Source: Tessaracoccus massiliensis
Lineage (GTDB): Bacteria > Actinomycetota > Actinomycetes > Propionibacteriales > Propionibacteriaceae
Direction: 5' to 3'
NCBI RefSeq assembly: GCF_000826065.2
Contig: NZ_LN623541.1
Location: forward strand, 518,484-582,483
Length of the DNA stretch: 64,000 nucleotides
Shown here: piece after piece, positions 55,265-64,000 of the stretch
Layout: each line of letters starts with the position of its first letter
Numbering within the stretch: position 1 is the first letter of the stretch
The notes under the pieces: model-generated
The model's database searches: none
What the model was told of the DNA's origin: nothing
What the model saw: only the letters and a program-made list of their open reading frames with translations
Translations under genes and position numbers: made by a program

Positions 55265-56110
55265 ATGGATATCACTGACTGGCTGGTAGCCATGCTCAAC
55301 CACCTCAGCGAGGGCGCTGGGATGGCTACCAATGACTTGTTGCTGTCGCCGGAGGTCTATAACGCAGACCTCTATTCGGCGGCGCTCACGATCCACAGCA
55401 CAGCGGTGAAGCCCATCACATCCATCGTGCTCAGCATCATGTTCGTTCTGATGCTCGCGACCACGAGCACGAGGGCTGAGGGCGACCGTGAGCTGGGCGT
55501 GCGGATCATTGCCGCCACCATGTTCAAGATCGCTCTGGTGTTTGTGGTCGCACAGAACGCAGTGCTGCTGCTCGAAGCAATCGCATCTATCGCTACCTCG
55601 ATCACGAACACCGCGAACTCGGTGGACGTGGGCACAGGCGGCGGAGACGCCGCCCTGATGGGCGATGCGATGCGCGACGACCTCGATGACCTCGGCAGCA
55701 TGGAGAAGTTCGGCATGATCGTCATTCTTTTCTTGCCGTGGGTGGTGCAGAAGATCGCCGCGGTGATCGCCATTGTGCTTGTGTTCATCCGGTTCTTGCA
55801 GATGTACCTGCTCACCGCGTTCGCGAGCCTGCCGCTCGCGTTCCTCGGGCATGACGACACCAAGAGCATCGGCATTGGCTATCTCAAAGGCTTCGCGAGC
55901 GTCGCGTTCACGGGCGTCATCATCGTTGTCGCCGTGAAGATGTATCAAGCCCTACTCGGGGGCTGGCTCGGCAATATCGGCACCTACGACGGCGATATGG
56001 TCGGCTTCATCTTTGGCAACTTCGGCCAATTCTTCGTCGCGCCCATCGTGCTCATCTTCCTACTGTTCGGTGCAAATGGCCTCGCCAAGAAGGTCATCGG
56101 AGAGGGCTAA
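55265..56110 (+). CDS. VirB6/TrbL-like conjugation membrane protein
   Basis: The 281-residue protein has about six membrane segments (ITSIVLSIMFVLMLATTSTR, KFGMIVILFLPWVVQKIAAV, IAIVLVFIRFLQMYLLTAFA, VAFTGVIIVVAVKMYQALLG). It has the Gly-rich NSVDVGTGGGDAALMG loop typical of actinobacterial and Gram-positive ICE TrbL/VirB6 proteins. It is the inner-membrane channel part of a type IV system. Its start lies 12 bases after the transposon target repeat and may have lost its promoter to the insertion. Confidence 0.8.
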   Translation: MDITDWLVAMLNHLSEGAGMATNDLLLSPEVYNADLYSAALTIHSTAVKPITSIVLSIMFVLMLATTSTRAEGDRELGVRIIAATMFKIALVFVVAQNAVLLLEAIASIATSITNTANSVDVGTGGGDAALMGDAMRDDLDDLGSMEKFGMIVILFLPWVVQKIAAVIAIVLVFIRFLQMYLLTAFASLPLAFLGHDDTKSIGIGYLKGFASVAFTGVIIVVAVKMYQALLGGWLGNIGTYDGDMVGFIFGNFGQFFVAPIVLIFLLFGANGLAKKVIGEG

Positions 56111-56113
56111 GTC

Positions 56114-56665
56114 ATGGCACTTGAAATGAAGGTCTACAAGGAGATCGCCGCCTACGAACCCAAACCGATGTTTGGGCGCACCTGGCGACAGATCGCCGCA
56201 CTCGCGTTCATGGTTGGCATCGGCGGCGGCGCGTTCGCCGGAGTCACCATAGGACTCATGGGCATCGGTCAGACGATGGAACAAGCAACGACGGTCGGCA
56301 TGTACGTCATGTTCCCGTTGCTCATCCCAGCAGCCATATGGGGCTGGTGGAGACCTATGGGCCTCAAACCCGAGCAGTACCTCGGATTCTTCCTCCGCCA
56401 CCACCTGATGAGAAAGACGATTAGCTATGCAGACACCTTCGAACCCCAGCCCGGTAACGACTCCGCAGGAGAACCCGTACCTGTCGCGCCCGGCGAACCT
56501 GCCGAGCCGACCAGCCGAAACCGAAGCGCCAAGCAGCGCCGAGCCGCAGCACGGAAGCTCCGCAAAACGATCACGGAACACCCGCAAGCGGAAGCAGCGC
56601 GCCGCCGCCCTGGCAAAGCCCGGAGAGCGCCGCAACCGCAAGGCCCGGAAGTCTGGCAGCGATAA
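56114..56665 (+). CDS. PrgI family (VirB3-like) protein
   Basis: The 183-residue protein begins with the PrgI domain: YKEIAAYEPKPMFGRTWRQI, two close membrane helices (LAFMVGIGGGAFAGVTIGLM and YVMFPLLIPAAIWGWW), and MGLKPEQYLGFFLRHHLMRK. A basic disordered tail of about 70 residues follows and overlaps the start of the VirB4 gene. PrgI proteins link VirB6 and VirB4 in Gram-positive conjugation systems. Confidence 0.82.
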   Translation: MALEMKVYKEIAAYEPKPMFGRTWRQIAALAFMVGIGGGAFAGVTIGLMGIGQTMEQATTVGMYVMFPLLIPAAIWGWWRPMGLKPEQYLGFFLRHHLMRKTISYADTFEPQPGNDSAGEPVPVAPGEPAEPTSRNRSAKQRRAAARKLRKTITEHPQAEAARRRPGKARRAPQPQGPEVWQR

Positions 56666-58994
56666 CGCTGGCCCCACCGGCTACAAGGCCGCGCCGAAGC
56701 GCACCCGCGACATACTGGGCTACGAAGCGATCATGCCCAGCGGCGTCGCCTGGCTCGGTGAAGATGAATGGTCGATGACACTGGGCATTAGCGACATCAA
56801 CTATGTCGCAGCCGCCGAAGACCAGCAGACGAGCATCGTTGACCGCTGGGCACGATTCCTGAACAGCTACGGTGCAGGCACCCGCGTACAGGAAACCATC
56901 GTGAACCGCGTGCTCGATGACGCCGACGTGAGCCAGCTTGTGCAAAAGCCGCTGCGAGGCGACGAGTTCGATTTCTTCCGCACCGACTTCAACCGAATCG
57001 TGCGCGACAAGCTCGCGGCCGCCAGCGGTAACACGGTCACGGAGAAGTACCTGACCGTCACCGTGCAAGAAAGCGACCTCGAAAAGGCTGAAACGACCCT
57101 CACACGCATCTTCCACGAGGCCGAGGCAGCGCTGCAAGGCATGGACGGGTGCCAGGTGCACCGGCTCAACCGAGCCGAGCGCCTCGAAGTGTTCAGCCAC
57201 ATTCTGCGACCACACGAACTGTTCACATTCAACGAAGACGAGTTCGAGCCGAACCGCAAGCTTGCGACCGCCGATTTCGTCGCGCCCTGGGAGATTGACG
57301 CCAAGGACAAGAACGGCCCGCTCATCCTCCGCAACGGCTCGGGAGACACTTACCACACCGTGCTTTGGATGCGCGATTACCCCGTGTGGCTGTCTGATCG
57401 GCTCATCTCAGAGCTGACCGAAATCAAGTGCGACCTGACTATCTCGCTGCACCTTGAACCCCTCGAACAGGTCGAGGGCATGAGTCTTGTGCAGCGGCAG
57501 ATCGCAGAGCTTGAAATGCAGAAGATCACCGAGCAGAAGCGCGCGACGAAGCAGGGCATCGATAAAGAAATGATCCCGCGCGCCGTCAAGGACAATCTCG
57601 AAGAGGCCCAAGGCCTCCGCGATGAGCTGCGCAGCTCGAACCAAAAACTGTTCTCAACGGTCATGGTTATGGGAGTGAGCGCCACGTCACGCGAGAAGCT
57701 GGAACAGAACGTGAAGCGCGTGATGACCGTGATTCGCAAGCAGAGCTGCACCGCCGAGGTCGCAACCTACATGCAGCTCGACGGCCTGACGACCGAGCTG
57801 CCTATCGGCCGCCGCCGTATCCCCATGCGACGCACGCTGACCACAGCCGGAGCCGCAATCATCGTGCCCTTCACCACGCAAGAGCTGTTCGTTCCCGGTG
57901 GCAACTGGTACGGCGTGAACGCACAGAGCAGCAACGCGCTCGTGGCTGACCGTACCCGTACCACTAACGGCAACGGCTTTATTCTCGGCACTAGTGGCTC
58001 GGGTAAGTCGCAGAGCGGCAAGATGGAGATTACGAACGTGCTCCTGAGCCGCCCAGACGATGACGTAATCGTGATCGACCCCGAGCACGAGTACGAACCG
58101 CTCATCGAGGCATTCGGCGGCGAAGTCATCCGTATTCACGCGGGCAGTGAGCAGCGCGTGAACCCGATGGATATTGAGCTCAACTTCACGACCGGCGAAG
58201 ACGACCCGATCAACGCCAAGTGCGAGTTCGTGCTGACCATGCTCGAAGCGCTCGTGGGCGGCAAGGCTGGACTGACGCCCGAGCAGCGTTCAGTCGCAGA
58301 CCGCAGCACCCTCACGCTCTACAGGAAGTACGCCGCCGAAGGCGGGCCAATGCCTACCCTGGTGGAGCTGCGCGAAGCACTCGCACAGAGCGGCGAAGAC
58401 GCAGGCCGCGAGCTGGCGCGAATGCTCGAAATCTACACGATTGGCTCGCTCGGCGGATTCTCGAACCGCACGAACGTCAACCCGGCAAACCGGCTTGTGT
58501 CGTGGGATATTTCCAAGCTCGGTAACGAGCTGCGCACGTTCGGCATGATGGTCATTCTCGATCAGATTTGGAACCGCGTAGCTCGCAACCGTGCCGAGGG
58601 CCGCCGCACCTGGCTCTACATTGATGAGTTCCACCTGCTGTTCTCGAACAAGTACAGCGCGGATTACTTCCGCGGCCTGTACAAGCGTGCGCGCAAGTGG
58701 GGGCTGATCCCCACCGGCATCACGCAGAACATCGAAGAGCTGCTGGCAAACCAGGACGCACGCCTGATGCTCGCTAACTGTGACTTCCTGCTGCTGCTGG
58801 GCCAGAACGCAACTGACGCCGACAGTTTGTGCGAGCTGCTGCACTTCTCCGAAGAGCAGCGCCGATTCTTCACGAATGTACAACCAGGCCACGGCCTCAT
58901 GCGCTCAGGTAATGCGGTGATCCCGATGGACGGTCGCATCCCGACCGATTCAGCACTGTACAAGCTGTTCTCAACGTCATTCGGAGAGAGGTAA
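56427..58994 (+). CDS. VirB4-type conjugation ATPase
   Basis: The 855-residue protein has Walker A GTSGSGKSQSGKMEI near 524 and Walker B RRTWLYIDEFHLLFSN near 725, with DDVIVIDPEHEYEPLIEAFG between. It powers pilus or DNA transport. The only in-frame ATG before the conserved start (TRDILGYEAIMPSG) is 56427, so it overlaps the PrgI gene by 239 bases in a different frame. The overlap codes for a basic, Pro-rich N-terminus. The C-terminus is complete. Confidence 0.88.
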   Translation: MQTPSNPSPVTTPQENPYLSRPANLPSRPAETEAPSSAEPQHGSSAKRSRNTRKRKQRAAALAKPGERRNRKARKSGSDNAGPTGYKAAPKRTRDILGYEAIMPSGVAWLGEDEWSMTLGISDINYVAAAEDQQTSIVDRWARFLNSYGAGTRVQETIVNRVLDDADVSQLVQKPLRGDEFDFFRTDFNRIVRDKLAAASGNTVTEKYLTVTVQESDLEKAETTLTRIFHEAEAALQGMDGCQVHRLNRAERLEVFSHILRPHELFTFNEDEFEPNRKLATADFVAPWEIDAKDKNGPLILRNGSGDTYHTVLWMRDYPVWLSDRLISELTEIKCDLTISLHLEPLEQVEGMSLVQRQIAELEMQKITEQKRATKQGIDKEMIPRAVKDNLEEAQGLRDELRSSNQKLFSTVMVMGVSATSREKLEQNVKRVMTVIRKQSCTAEVATYMQLDGLTTELPIGRRRIPMRRTLTTAGAAIIVPFTTQELFVPGGNWYGVNAQSSNALVADRTRTTNGNGFILGTSGSGKSQSGKMEITNVLLSRPDDDVIVIDPEHEYEPLIEAFGGEVIRIHAGSEQRVNPMDIELNFTTGEDDPINAKCEFVLTMLEALVGGKAGLTPEQRSVADRSTLTLYRKYAAEGGPMPTLVELREALAQSGEDAGRELARMLEIYTIGSLGGFSNRTNVNPANRLVSWDISKLGNELRTFGMMVILDQIWNRVARNRAEGRRTWLYIDEFHLLFSNKYSADYFRGLYKRARKWGLIPTGITQNIEELLANQDARLMLANCDFLLLLGQNATDADSLCELLHFSEEQRRFFTNVQPGHGLMRSGNAVIPMDGRIPTDSALYKLFSTSFGER

Positions 58995-59000
58995 CCCCCA

Positions 59001-60611
59001 ATGAAAGGCCTTCGCAGCTCCAACCCGCAGGGTGAAGCATCCGACAACCTCGCGCGGCTCTCGCTCAATAAGCGCTCGGTGCAGATCATCGGTGGCGATG
59101 ATCCCACGGACGCGCCCACCGGCACGAGCGGCGGAGCGCTCGGCCGCGGAATGCGCGGCACTGCGAAGGCCGCAGGCAAAGCAGGCGCGGGAGCTGCGAA
59201 GGGCGCGGGCGACAGTGTTGTGAAGGGCACCGCGCTTGCGGCCACCACCGCCAAGACGGCTGACGGCGACGAGGACGCGGTAGACCTCGCTACCCGCGAG
59301 GGCGAGAATGTCGCTCTCGCAGGCGCGAAGCGAGGCACCGCCGCCACAGCCAAGACCGCGGGCCGAGGCGTGCGTTCGGGCGGCCAGCTCACAGGGAAGG
59401 CCGTCAAGGGCGGCATCGTGGCGTCGCAGAAGCGCGCCGCCGCAGCGAAGGCCGCCAAGACCACCGCGAGCACAGGCACGTCGATCACCCGGTTTGCCGC
59501 AGCTCAGGCCCGCGCGGCCGCCGCCGCAGCGAACGCGCTGCGTACCATCGTCGCGGCCGTTGCGGCCGTCGCCACTTCGACACCGATCATCACGATTGTG
59601 TCAGCAGTGCTCGCCGTGGTGCTGCTCATCATTGCCCTACTGGCATTCTTCGCACCCGCCAGCGCCGCCGCGTGCAGCTTCAACACAGGCGGCCGTATCG
59701 ACCCCAGCAAGGTGCCCGCCATCAGCATTTCGGGATACGGCCATGAGCAACTGGTGAACGCCGCACACATCATCCAGGCCGCCCAAGATCGCGGCCTGAG
59801 CGTGCGCGATCAGACCATCGGCGTCATGACCGCTATGGGTGAGTCGAGCTTGCAGGTACTCGAGCACGGTGACGCCGCAGGCCCGGATAGCCGAGGCCTG
59901 TTCCAACAGCGCGACAACTGGGGCACACTCGAAGACCGGCTCGACCCCTACATTTCAGCGGGCAAGTTCTTCGACGCCATGATTCAGAAGGTGCCCGAGG
60001 CCGAGCGTCAGAGCCTCGCCCCGACGCTCGTAGCTCACAAGGTGCAGGTCAACCAAGACCCGTTCCACTACGAGATTTACTGGGTGCCCGCAACCGCCGT
60101 GGTCGCTGCACTGTCAGGCCTCGATTCGAGCCTGCTTAGCGGCAGCGGGAGCTGCGAAACGATCCCAGGCATTCCCGGCGAAATCGGTCTCGACGGATGG
60201 GCGCGACCCGGTAACGGCCCCCTCAACGGAGGCTTTGGGCCTCGCGAAGTCATCCAGACCCCGGCCGGGCCGACACAGCCATTCCACTACGGCATTGACC
60301 TTGAAGCCGGAGGATGCGGCGGCCCCATCTGGGCAGCCCGAGACGGCGAAGTAAGCCGCGTATTCGACGGCGGCGGCGGAGGAATGATTATCGAGATTGA
60401 CCACGGCGAAGGCCTCGTGACTTGGTACGTCCACAGCTACACAAACGAAATCATGGTTTCTGCAGGGCAGAAGGTCAAAGCCGGAGACCAAATCGCGCTC
60501 ACTGGCAGCTCGGGCTACAGCACCGGTTGTCACCTGCACTTCGAGGTGCACTTAAATGGCACCGCCGTTGATCCCCTCCCCATCCTCACCGCCGCTGGCT
60601 TTACGTTCTAA
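59001..60611 (+). CDS. Conjugative peptidoglycan hydrolase with M23 domain
   Basis: The 536-residue protein has a long Ala/Lys/Gly-rich cytosolic N-terminus and one membrane helix (IITIVSAVLAVVLLIIALLA). A transglycosylase-like region follows (IGVMTAMGESSLQVLEHGDA, GPDSRGLFQQRDNWG), then an M23 endopeptidase at the end: FHYGIDLEAGG and GCHLHFEVHLNG carry the zinc ligands. This VirB1-type hydrolase opens the wall for the conjugation channel. It starts seven bases after the VirB4 stop. Confidence 0.88.
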   Translation: MKGLRSSNPQGEASDNLARLSLNKRSVQIIGGDDPTDAPTGTSGGALGRGMRGTAKAAGKAGAGAAKGAGDSVVKGTALAATTAKTADGDEDAVDLATREGENVALAGAKRGTAATAKTAGRGVRSGGQLTGKAVKGGIVASQKRAAAAKAAKTTASTGTSITRFAAAQARAAAAAANALRTIVAAVAAVATSTPIITIVSAVLAVVLLIIALLAFFAPASAAACSFNTGGRIDPSKVPAISISGYGHEQLVNAAHIIQAAQDRGLSVRDQTIGVMTAMGESSLQVLEHGDAAGPDSRGLFQQRDNWGTLEDRLDPYISAGKFFDAMIQKVPEAERQSLAPTLVAHKVQVNQDPFHYEIYWVPATAVVAALSGLDSSLLSGSGSCETIPGIPGEIGLDGWARPGNGPLNGGFGPREVIQTPAGPTQPFHYGIDLEAGGCGGPIWAARDGEVSRVFDGGGGGMIIEIDHGEGLVTWYVHSYTNEIMVSAGQKVKAGDQIALTGSSGYSTGCHLHFEVHLNGTAVDPLPILTAAGFTF

Positions 60612-60624
60612 GGAGCACCACACC

Positions 60625-60837
60625 ATGATTGACCGCAAGCGACTCACGCTCATCATCATCGGCTGCATCGCAGCAGCCGCGATTCTCGCAGGCCTCATCA
60701 TGTGGCTCGTGCTCGCCAACCAGAACAACGATGAGGACGACGCGCAGCCCGACACATCGAGCCAGATCGAAGAAACGCCCACCATCACGTTCACCGAGGA
60801 ACAGCAGCAAACCGGCTCTTCACAATCGAGGGTGTAG
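60625..60837 (+). pseudogene. Small conjugation membrane protein cut by ISL3
   Basis: From ATG 60625 (AAGGAG upstream) it reads MIDRKRLTLIIIGCIAAAAI with one membrane helix and an acidic tail. After residue 63 the frame runs into the ISL3 repeat at 60814 and adds GSSQSRV before a stop. The original C-terminus is lost. Confidence 0.75.
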
Positions 60838-60874
60838 TCGGGGTTTGAATCCGCCGGCCTCGAGGAGGCTGCGG
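60820..60874 (-). pseudogene. ISL3 transposase C-terminal fragment (second element)
   Basis: Minus-strand ARSLLEAGGFKPRLHPRL then TGA. It is homologous to, but distinct from, the fragment at 22520-22574, and is cut at the same codon. Confidence 0.85.
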
Positions 60875-61044
60875 GCGATGGTATGTCGACCTCGGGGTTA
60901 TGTTGACCGGCGTCCTGGGGAGCGTGCTCCAGCGCGGGTTGGGCCCTGATCCGGTCAACATAACGATGAGCGTCCGAGTCGGGGTTCGCTTGATCTGACC
61001 AGGCGATCGCTGGGATCGCCTGGCTTCGGGTCAGGAGGACCAAG

Positions 61045-61983
61045 ATGGTGATTCATCGTGATCAGCGCCGCGCCGACACGCGGGACGTGCTGGATGAGTT
61101 CGAAGCGTGGCTGCTGCGGGAGCGGTCCACGCAAGAGGGCACCGCTGCTGCCTACACCGCCCGCGTCGCGGGGTTCGTGGAGTGGCTTCCCGCGCCGGTC
61201 GATCAGTCGCTGAAGACGCTGACCGCGGCGATGCTGACGCAGTGGGTGAACCTGGAAGCGGCACGCGGGCTGAAGGCATCGACCCTGAGCAAGCAGCTGG
61301 TGATGCTGCGCTCGTTCCTGCAGTTCTGCCACCGGTCAGGGCGGACCGGGCAGGACTTCTCCGGGGTCGTGCCTCACGCGGCGGCATGGCGGCTCTCGTC
61401 GATCCCTGACCCGGTCCCGGCCGGGACGATCGAGGCGTTGTTCGGCACTCTCGATCTGCGGTCGGCGAAGGGGATGCGCGACCGGGCGATCCTGCTGCTG
61501 TTGTCCGGTCTGGGCCTGCGGGCCTGCGAGATCGCCGGCCTGCGGTTGGACGACATCGGCTGGCGCACCGGAACCCTGCGCGTCTGTGGGAAGGGCGACA
61601 GGGTTGACGAGTTGCCGCTGTCCGAGGATGTGGGGCAGGCGTTGGAGGACTACGTGCTCCACGGCCGCGGCGGCCGGACTGCTGGCGAGGAAGTGTTCTG
61701 GACCGTGATCGACCCGGTCCAGCCGCTGACCGCGAACGGTGTCTGCGGGACGATCCGGCAGATCTGCGTCAAGGCTGGGGTGGAGAAGTTCGGCCCGCAC
61801 CGGCTGCGGCACACGTTCGCGACCGGGATGCTCGCCTCCGGGGCGACGCTGCAAGAGGTTCAAGGGCTGCTACGCCACGCCCACCTGCGCACGACCGCGA
61901 ACTACACCAAGGTCGACAAGAACCGGCTGAGCGCACTGGCCACCGAGTGGCCGGCAGCGGCATCGGGCAGGTGGTCACGATGA
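61045..61983 (+). CDS. RIT tyrosine recombinase, first gene (copy 2)
   Basis: Encodes the same 312-residue protein as 24592-25530, with the complete catalytic set (GLRACEIAGL, HRLRHTFATG, LRHAHLRTTANYTK). AGGAGG precedes the ATG. The lack of any difference between the copies indicates a recent transposition or gene conversion. Confidence 0.9.
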   Translation: MVIHRDQRRADTRDVLDEFEAWLLRERSTQEGTAAAYTARVAGFVEWLPAPVDQSLKTLTAAMLTQWVNLEAARGLKASTLSKQLVMLRSFLQFCHRSGRTGQDFSGVVPHAAAWRLSSIPDPVPAGTIEALFGTLDLRSAKGMRDRAILLLLSGLGLRACEIAGLRLDDIGWRTGTLRVCGKGDRVDELPLSEDVGQALEDYVLHGRGGRTAGEEVFWTVIDPVQPLTANGVCGTIRQICVKAGVEKFGPHRLRHTFATGMLASGATLQEVQGLLRHAHLRTTANYTKVDKNRLSALATEWPAAASGRWSR

Positions 61984-62915
61984 ACGGCCTACGCGACCTC
62001 CTGGACGACTACCTGGCGACCCGGCGGGCACTCGGGTTCAAGCTGACCGCGCCGGGCAAGGCGCTGGACGGGTTCGTGGGCTGGATGGAAGAGGCCGGCG
62101 AGCCCACGATCCGTCGCGACCTGGCGACCGCGTGGGCGGCGCAGTTCTCTCGCGGCACGGTGCTGGAGCGGTTGAACTACGTCCGCCAGTTCGCCGAGCA
62201 CGTCGCCTGGTTCGACCCCGCGACCGAGGTCCCGATCCTCGACGGGCGCCCCTACGGCGCTCATCGCCCTCGCCCGCTGATCTTCACCAGCGACCAGATC
62301 GACACGCTGCTCGCCGCGGCGGGGAGGCTGACCCCGCAGGTCCGGGCCGCGTCCTGGCAAACACTGCTCGGGCTGCTGACGGTGACCGGGATGCGGATCA
62401 GCGAGGCCCGCAACCTCAACGACGACGACATCACCACCGACGAGGACGCCAGTGATGGCAGCGGCTGGGCCAAGGTGACCGACACGAAGTTCGGCAAGTC
62501 CAGGCTCGTCCCGCTGCACAAGTCCACGATGGACGCGATCCGCCGATACCAGCGGCTCCGGGATCGGACGTTCCCTACCCCGGCCACGACAGCGGTGTTC
62601 GTCGCCAGGCGCGGCACCCGGATCGCCCGCTCGACCGCGGGAAACACGTTCCGCGAGATCCGCGAGGCAGCCGGGCTGGCCGGTGGTCCGACCGGACCGG
62701 CGGCGAGGTTGCACGACTTCCGGCACACGTTCGCCACGACCACCCTGATCGAGCACATCCGTGTTGGTGGTGATGTCGATCAGATGATGCCGGTCCTGTC
62801 GGCGTTCCTCGGACACGTCGGCCCGGAAGCGACCTACTGGTATCTGTCGAACACCCCGGAACTGGCAGCGGCCCTCGCCGAACGCATCCAAGCGAACGGG
62901 GCCGGCGATGAGTGA
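61980..62915 (+). CDS. RIT tyrosine recombinase, second gene (copy 2)
   Basis: Same 311-residue protein as 23660-24595 from ATG 61980, which overlaps the stop of the first gene. Catalytic motifs GMRISEARNL, HDFRHTFATT and LGHVGPEATYWYLS are intact. Confidence 0.9.
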   Translation: MNGLRDLLDDYLATRRALGFKLTAPGKALDGFVGWMEEAGEPTIRRDLATAWAAQFSRGTVLERLNYVRQFAEHVAWFDPATEVPILDGRPYGAHRPRPLIFTSDQIDTLLAAAGRLTPQVRAASWQTLLGLLTVTGMRISEARNLNDDDITTDEDASDGSGWAKVTDTKFGKSRLVPLHKSTMDAIRRYQRLRDRTFPTPATTAVFVARRGTRIARSTAGNTFREIREAAGLAGGPTGPAARLHDFRHTFATTTLIEHIRVGGDVDQMMPVLSAFLGHVGPEATYWYLSNTPELAAALAERIQANGAGDE

Positions 62916-63900
62916 CCTCGCGCCGCTGCTGCAACGGTTCTTCACCGACAAGCTCGACCGGCACCTGAACGCCAGCCCGCACACGAAAGCCGCCTACGCC
63001 GACACGTTCCGGCTCCTGCTGACCTACGCCCAGCAGGCCACCGGGATCGCCCCATCAGCGTTGACCCTGGCCGATCTGGACGCGGACCTGATCGGCGGAT
63101 TCCTCCAGCATCTGGAAACCGAGCGCGGCAACTCCGCCGCGACCCGCAACGCCCGCCGGGCCGCACTGCGGTCGTTCTTCAGCTACGCCAGCTACCGGGC
63201 ACCCGACGCGATCGCAACGATCAGCCAAGTCCTCGCGATCCCCGCGAAACGCACGAAGACCACCCTCGTGTCGTTCCTGACCGCTGCCGAGGCCGAAGCC
63301 CTCATCGCAGCCCCGGACACCCGGACCTGGCTCGGGCGCCGAGACCGGCTCCTGCTGCACCTGGGCATCCAAACCGGGTTGCGCGTCAGCGAGCTGACCA
63401 GCCTGCACATCGACAGCATCCAGATCGGCCCGCACAGCCAGCTCGAATGCATCGGCAAGGGCCGCAAGCAACGCGTGATCCCGCTCCAGAAGAACACCGT
63501 CCAACTCCTCACCGCCTGGCTCAGCGAGCTTCCGTCCACACCGGACGGGCCACTGTTCCCGACGCACGCCGGGACGCCGCTGACCAGGGCTGCGGTCGGC
63601 AAGCTCATCGCCCGTCATACCGCTGCCGCGGCCGGCCGGTGTTCTTCGCTGGCCGGGAAGAACGTCACCCCGCACACGCTGCGGCACACCTGCGCAATGA
63701 GCCTGCTGCATGCCGGGATCGACACCGCGAGCATCGCGCTCTGGCTCGGGCACTCGAACATCCAGACCACGCAGATCTACCTCCACGCCGACCTCGAACT
63801 CAAACGCCGAACCCTGGAACGCGTTCCCGCCGTCGATGAGCGGCCACCAGCTCGCTACCAAGCCTCCGACGCTCTCATCGCGTTCCTCAAGAACCGCTGA
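62908..63900 (+). CDS. RIT tyrosine recombinase, third gene (copy 2)
   Basis: Same 330-residue protein as 22675-23667, overlapping the second gene by eight bases. Catalytic motifs GLRVSELTSL, HTLRHTCAMS and LGHSNIQTTQIYLH are intact. It ends 100 bases before the element end. Confidence 0.9.
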   Translation: MSDLAPLLQRFFTDKLDRHLNASPHTKAAYADTFRLLLTYAQQATGIAPSALTLADLDADLIGGFLQHLETERGNSAATRNARRAALRSFFSYASYRAPDAIATISQVLAIPAKRTKTTLVSFLTAAEAEALIAAPDTRTWLGRRDRLLLHLGIQTGLRVSELTSLHIDSIQIGPHSQLECIGKGRKQRVIPLQKNTVQLLTAWLSELPSTPDGPLFPTHAGTPLTRAAVGKLIARHTAAAAGRCSSLAGKNVTPHTLRHTCAMSLLHAGIDTASIALWLGHSNIQTTQIYLHADLELKRRTLERVPAVDERPPARYQASDALIAFLKNR

Positions 63901-64000
63901 ACCCCGCACGGTTATGTTGACCGGCTCAGGCGCCGACTCCCACAAGGACAGCGCTCCCAGGACGTCGGTCAGCATAACCCCGAGGTCGACATACCATCGC

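Larger units (their letters stand above)
60814..64000 (-). mobile_element. Second ISL3-family element, partial, carrying RIT copy 2
   Basis: Its left inverted repeat begins GGCTCTTCACAATCGAGGG at 60814, a variant of the first element. On the minus strand the transposase C-terminus reads ARSLLEAGGFKPRLHPRL and stop, interrupted at the Ile-Ala codons by the RIT at 60875. The rest of the transposase lies beyond 64000. It differs from the first element, so it is not a copy of it. Confidence 0.85.
60875..64000 (+). mobile_element. RIT element, copy 2 (inverted relative to copy 1)
   Basis: 3126 bp with the same terminal repeats and the same three recombinase proteins as copy 1, on the other strand. 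Inner inverted words GTTATGTTGACCGG are at 60897-60910 and its complement at 60951-60964; the right end has matching words at 63911-63924 and 63966-63978. The last base of the window is the last base of the right repeat. Confidence 0.9.

Overview
The window is high-GC DNA with short intergenic gaps, GTG/TTG starts and a gene stock (DUF5997, DUF1707, CueP, a paired acyl-lipid desaturase and ferredoxin reductase, a Tn5564/cmx-like transposon) that points to Actinomycetota. A Propionibacteriaceae-like host is my best guess, from general gene content only.

Region 1 (1-9.6 kb) is ordinary chromosome: a NUDIX hydrolase cut by the window edge, pyrE, small membrane proteins, a LysR-type sensor domain without HTH, DUF5997, a NERD-helicase, a SUKH protein, an MscS channel, a four-CxxC protein and a Rieske/FAD oxidoreductase.

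Region 2 (9.7-31 kb) is a defence and mobile island. It holds a three-gene toxin/antitoxin/SecB-like chaperone module. Next is a protein that joins a complete SF2 helicase to a complete principal-type sigma-70 factor in one reading frame, directly downstream of a GmrSD-like DUF262/DUF1524 nuclease. A divergent type I restriction operon (hsdM-hsdS-hsdR) follows, then a CBS-HEPN protein and an excisionase-type HTH protein. Just after hsdR sits a nested mobile element: an ISL3-family IS with an 8-bp target duplication, whose transposase gene is interrupted by a group II intron and by a recombinase-in-trio (RIT) element.

Region 3 (31-48.7 kb) is catabolic. A divergent arabinose-type locus has two perfect operators between araD-araA-chvE-mmsA-mmsB (minus) and an FGGY kinase plus LacI regulator (plus); chvE carries a frameshift. 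Then come a second four-CxxC protein, a nucleosidase, a Fic enzyme, a cueP gene damaged by a partial tandem duplication, and a fucosidase-nhaC operon divergent from a FadR-type regulator.

Region 4 (48.7-64 kb) has a solo nucleotidyltransferase, a decayed flavoprotein gene, the desaturase/reductase pair, and a Tn5564-like transposon with an IS481-type transposase and a chloramphenicol exporter. A fragment of a conjugation module (VirB6-like, PrgI, VirB4, M23 hydrolase) follows, cut on the right by a second ISL3 element. That element carries a second RIT copy of identical length (3126 bp), inverted relative to the first and inserted at the same two codons of the transposase. The window ends exactly at the end of this RIT copy.
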